Shown here: positions 60,644 through 64,000 of the stretch, one piece after another
Layout: each line of letters begins with the position of its first letter
Numbering within the stretch: the stretch's first letter is position 1
Assembly (NCBI GenBank): GCA_964391675.1
Contig: CAYMMX010000001.1
Coordinates: forward strand, 124,001 to 188,000
Length of the DNA: 64,000 nt
Source: CAYMMX01 sp964391675
Lineage (GTDB): Bacteria; Cyanobacteriota; Vampirovibrionia; Gastranaerophilales; Gastranaerophilaceae
Direction of reading: 5' to 3'
Notes under the pieces: generated by a model
The model's input: the letters and a program-made list of their open reading frames with translations, nothing else
What the model was told of the DNA's origin: nothing
Databases searched by the model: none
Position numbers and translations under genes: made by a program

Positions 60644-63600
60644 TTAAATTGCCCATCTTAAGCCAAGTTGTAAGGCTACACCATTTCTACCGCCCCCTCT
60701 GAGTAATGTCTGAAAAAATCCTACAAATCTTTCTTTCCAAACTCTTTGATAACCAATCCCGTATTCTACATAAGGTGCTATAGAAAGTTCAGGTAACTGT
60801 ACATCATTTGCGGAGAATTTTGTATTATCCATTATGTTATAAACAAAATTGCAAACTAAATAAACTTGTCCTTTTTCTTCTTTCAGATTTTTGATTAATC
60901 TAATACCAGGAGCGACTTGTATTGCATTTAAAGGTTTTGAGGTCATTTCAATTCCTGCAGCAGTATTGTAAGTTGGAGTATATGTGTAAGTATATGCTAA
61001 CATTAAATTTGGTTGAATAATATATTCACCATTTTTTAATTCAAAGTTATGTCCTCCTTTTGCTGCCGCACCTGCAAATATTGAACTAAAGTAATCATTA
61101 CCGTATTGTGTATTGGCAATCCCCATGCTTGACCCAACATTTGCCATTAAGGTCAAAAAGTTATTACCTTTAACTAAATTTTCTGCAAGTCCTACCAAAA
61201 CTCCGTTTTGAGAAACTCCAACACCGTCATAGTTTTGATTTGAACCTAAATACCCGACATAAGCACTTGTATTACCTACCCATCCTCGTTTTAAGTATGT
61301 TAATGGTGCATCAAAACCAATTAAAGTTCCGTATTCGATAGTTGAAACATTCGGACCATTTCTTAGCGGAATATTTTCAAAACTGGTGAAAGTTTTTACC
61401 CAAATTCCCCTATTTAAATCACATGAATAAATTGGAGAAAATACTCCATTCCCTGATATTGGACAAGCTGCACCGGTTGTATTGCCGTTAGATAAAGCAC
61501 AGCAAATAGTTGATTCTCTTGCAGCAAGTGGGAAAGACATAAATGCATCCATGTTTGCAAAGAATTGTCTATCTAAAGCAGTTTGTAATAAGAATGTTTG
61601 GGTTTGAGCCACATCTGATGTTATTACACCTGGCGCATAGCCTGTTTTTACAAAATTTAAGTTTCCTGAAGAACTGTCATAAGATACTCCATATCTAAAT
61701 ATATGTCCATCAATACTGTTAATATTTGAAGTTATATAATCTTTTACAGGAGAATTGGCTACATTTAAAGATAATGAATTTACATTTGCATCACTTAACA
61801 AATTAATTCCATTTATAGTTAAAGTACCTCCACCTGTAACAGTTGCTGCAGTAATTTTATCAATCGAATTATTTGCTAAATCGGCATCAAGTAACCATTC
61901 ATGCAAGCTACCGCTTGCAAGGTGAAGATTCCCCAAAGCAAGTGTTCCAATACTACTGTTTTGTGTATCTAATACTGAGCCGTACAATCCTAAATTAATA
62001 GTGCTATCCATATAGTTTTCATTAGCTAAAGCTAGTGTTCCACCGTATAAATTAACAGTAGTATTTCTCATATTATTGTCAATTTCAATTTTTCCTGTAT
62101 TTCCGTCTTTATTTAATTCAACTGTACAAGTTGAGGCAGAAGAACCTCCAATACATGAACATATTTTACTTGTACAACCTTCATGACATTCTATATCTAA
62201 TGTAGCATTTTCCAAACTCAAAGAACTTGATGAATCAATATTACAATCACAAAATTTTACAGTAGCATCTTTAATGTTTACTATGTTGTTAGTCAAGTTA
62301 CTCTCTAAAAAATCTACAGTGCCGTTGTAAATATTCATAGTTAAATTTGAAACATTATTATTAAAATCTACTGTTCCAGTTGCACTACCGGCAGAATTTA
62401 TATTCATAATATTGGATGTTGAAGAAGAATATATTGCACCATTGAATGTTATTATTCCTGTCCCTTCTGCTGAGACATTTATTATTCCATTGTTAAATGT
62501 TATTTCAGAATTTGTAGGTGTGCTTGCGCCATTATTAAAATTTAGAATTCCACCATCAATTATGCTTTTGCCTGCAAAAAATTGGTTCGAAACATTTGAA
62601 ATCCCTGATGTTTGGTTAAATGTACCTGTAAATCCTGAATTATTTGCTGTGAAATTTGTAATTCCGCCATAAGATTTATTTATTGTTCCCGCCCCTGTTA
62701 CTGTAGAATTAAAATCCAAAGTATTATTTGCTGTAGTATTAATATCTAATGATGTAGAACTTCCAACAAAAATACTGGAACCTGCGATTAAATTAACTCC
62801 ATCTTTTATTATCATATTTGTACCACTATTTGTTAAATTAATAGCTGCCGTTGAGGCAAGTTCACTACCACTGTTTAAATTTAAAGTTCCGCCTTGAATA
62901 TTATTTGTCCCGGCAAAAAATTTATTGCTTACACTTGTTATGCCAACTGTTTGAGTAAAAATTTGAGAGTAACCGGAGTTGTTCCCTGATAATATTAATT
63001 CTCCATCACCTTGTTTTGTAATTGTTGTATAAGCAGTACTTCCGCTTATACCATTTTCTAATGTAATACTGTCTGTTATTGCTTTTGCATCCAATACTAA
63101 GGAACCATCTTTCATGTAAATATCATTAGCCCCTGTAGAATCGGTATTTCCTGAAAAGATAATATCGTTTCCATCAGCTGTAATTGTTGCGGTTCCGCTA
63201 CTATTATAAATAGCGCCTCCATAACCTTGAGATGAATTGTTTTTAAATGAGCTGTTTGTAATACTCAATGTTCCGCTATTACAAATTGCACTACCGCCAT
63301 AATCACCTGAAACTGTTGTATAGTTACTGTCAAAAGACGCATCATTTATCGTTAATGTCCCTAAGTTATAAATGGCTCCACCTGAGTATGCAGAGTTGCC
63401 TGTAAATGTTCCGTCATTTATTGTTAATGTAGAATAATTAATAATAGCTCCACCGTAAGAAGATGAATTTGTAGTGAAAGTGTTGTTGCTTAGTGTCATA
63501 TTTCCGTAATTATCAATTGCTCCGCCATAATAATAAGTGGAATTAATAGTAAATGAACTGTTTGATATGGTTGTAATGTCATTACTGCTAGCATAAACAG

Positions 63601-64000
63601 CACCTCCATAATAACCTGAATTATTTAAAAATGTTGAATTGTCAATTGTTGAAGCACCTTTTGTATAAACAGCACCTCCATAATAACCTGAATTGTTAGA
63701 ATATGTTCCACCATCACCTGATAAAGTTCCATAATTGCAAATAGCCCCACCTCTCATGCTACTTGCGCTAACTGAATTATTTGCAAAATATGAATTTCCT
63801 ACATTAATAGTTTTTCCTGTTTCATTATAAATAGCCCCGCCATTACCAGTTGTAGCCTTATTATTTGCAAATAGAGTTCCATCTGAAAAAACATTTGTAA
63901 TGATTCCATCATTATAAATAGCACCACCGGAAGTTGCGGCGGTATTGCCAACAAAATTTCCACCGAGTGAGGTTATTGTCCCACTATTGTAAATTGCACC
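60644..64000 (-). CDS. Pmp-like autotransporter adhesin, 5' end outside window
   Basis: At least 1118 residues are visible and the frame stays open to base 64000. The visible N-terminal part has about eleven GGAI[Y/C/D]N repeats, each followed by a short strand and an F-x-x-N piece (for example SSFTINSTYYYGGAI), the hallmark of chlamydial polymorphic membrane proteins. A middle region has autotransporter-type repeats (TKQGDGELILSGNNSGYS, TTINGGTLNL-like) and an unusual Cys cluster (CDC, ECHEGC, ICSC). The last ~260 residues form an outer-membrane barrel ending in LQLGLRWAI with a terminal aromatic pattern. Probably a surface adhesin. A downstream repeat protein is coupled by 1 base. Confidence 0.85.
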   Translation of the reverse strand, partial: GAIYNSGTITSLGGNFVGNTAATSGGAIYNDGIITNVFSDGTLFANNKATTGNGGAIYNETGKTINVGNSYFANNSVSASSMRGGAICNYGTLSGDGGTYSNNSGYYGGAVYTKGASTIDNSTFLNNSGYYGGAVYASSNDITTISNSSFTINSTYYYGGAIDNYGNMTLSNNTFTTNSSSYGGAIINYSTLTINDGTFTGNSAYSGGAIYNLGTLTINDASFDSNYTTVSGDYGGSAICNSGTLSITNSSFKNNSSQGYGGAIYNSSGTATITADGNDIIFSGNTDSTGANDIYMKDGSLVLDAKAITDSITLENGISGSTAYTTITKQGDGELILSGNNSGYSQIFTQTVGITSVSNKFFAGTNNIQGGTLNLNSGSELASTAAINLTNSGTNMIIKDGVNLIAGSSIFVGSSTSLDINTTANNTLDFNSTVTGAGTINKSYGGITNFTANNSGFTGTFNQTSGISNVSNQFFAGKSIIDGGILNFNNGASTPTNSEITFNNGIINVSAEGTGIITFNGAIYSSSTSNIMNINSAGSATGTVDFNNNVSNLTMNIYNGTVDFLESNLTNNIVNIKDATVKFCDCNIDSSSSLSLENATLDIECHEGCTSKICSCIGGSSASTCTVELNKDGNTGKIEIDNNMRNTTVNLYGGTLALANENYMDSTINLGLYGSVLDTQNSSIGTLALGNLHLASGSLHEWLLDADLANNSIDKITAATVTGGGTLTINGINLLSDANVNSLSLNVANSPVKDYITSNINSIDGHIFRYGVSYDSSSGNLNFVKTGYAPGVITSDVAQTQTFLLQTALDRQFFANMDAFMSFPLAARESTICCALSNGNTTGAACPISGNGVFSPIYSCDLNRGIWVKTFTSFENIPLRNGPNVSTIEYGTLIGFDAPLTYLKRGWVGNTSAYVGYLGSNQNYDGVGVSQNGVLVGLAENLVKGNNFLTLMANVGSSMGIANTQYGNDYFSSIFAGAAAKGGHNFELKNGEYIIQPNLMLAYTYTYTPTYNTAAGIEMTSKPLNAIQVAPGIRLIKNLKEEKGQVYLVCNFVYNIMDNTKFSANDVQLPELSIAPYVEYGIGYQRVWKERFVGFFQTLLRGGGRNGVALQLGLRWAI

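Noticed and set aside
63000..64000. Short regular repeats suggesting a CRISPR array
   Set aside because: The periodicity is the coding of GGAI-type protein repeats in an open frame; unit lengths and sequences vary.

Overview
The window comes from an AT-rich, gene-dense Gram-negative-type bacterium. I infer the Vampirovibrionia/Melainabacteria branch of the cyanobacterial phylum (Gastranaerophilales-like) from protein character only. The supporting signs are a B12-dependent ribonucleotide reductase, a membrane pyrophosphatase, a GH57 branching-type enzyme, flagellar/type III export-gate genes, an outer-membrane efflux factor, an AsmA-like protein, and many proteins that start with an Asn/Lys/Ser-rich leader ending in a short Phe-Gly-Asn motif. 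No database search was possible, so this placement is an inference.

Layout. 1-7.4 kb: the 3' part of a calpain-like cysteine protease, class II ribonucleotide reductase (minus), an AsmA-like envelope protein and a small periplasmic coiled-coil protein. 7.6-8.0 kb: a minus-strand tRNA-Cys/tRNA-Val unit with its own promoter and terminator. 8.2-12.0 kb: a plus-strand run of a possible kinase-fold protein, a tyrosine phosphatase, a PHP phosphoesterase and a YjbQ-family protein. 12.1-13.6 kb: lysS (minus). 13.8-17.4 kb: a two-SpoA protein followed by fliO-P-Q-R homologues. 17.6-22.7 kb: a transketolase C-terminal half, ftsE, ftsX, an HDOD protein, a degenerate receiver/GGDEF protein and an isochorismatase-family hydrolase, nearly all tightly packed. 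22.7-25.8 kb: three unrecognised minus-strand genes behind a leader that resembles a cobalamin riboswitch. 25.8-27.8 kb: a TPR lipoprotein-like/secreted protein and an aminotransferase. 27.9-32.4 kb: a divergent efflux locus (outer-membrane factor / MarR-EmrA-EmrB) with paired palindromes between. 32.5-35.3 kb: an FtsH-like AAA protease without a visible membrane anchor. 35.6-42.5 kb: peroxiredoxin, NAD synthetase, H+-pyrophosphatase and GH57 enzyme. 42.7-47.4 kb: a double SF1 helicase with a RecB-type nuclease, then a glyoxalase-fold gene remnant. 47.5-59.7 kb: an acetyltransferase, two related membrane proteins, two GH13 alpha-amylase-family proteins, a sugar-type MFS transporter, an alpha/beta hydrolase and a thioredoxin-like protein. 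59.7-64.0 kb: a repeat protein and a Pmp-like autotransporter that runs off the right edge.

How the genes work together. The most unusual theme is the short N-terminal motif (hydrophobic/Ser-Phe-x-Gly/Ala-x-Asn type) shared by at least seven otherwise unrelated proteins: kinase-like, phosphatase, PHP, FtsH-like, membrane protein and two amylases. None of these has a classical signal peptide. It could be a targeting or export tag, and an export-gate gene cluster lies in the same window, but the link is not shown. The 48-58 kb block looks like an alpha-glucan handling module. The riboswitch-like leader at 25.7 kb would place three unknown genes under vitamin B12 control in an organism whose ribonucleotide reductase needs B12.
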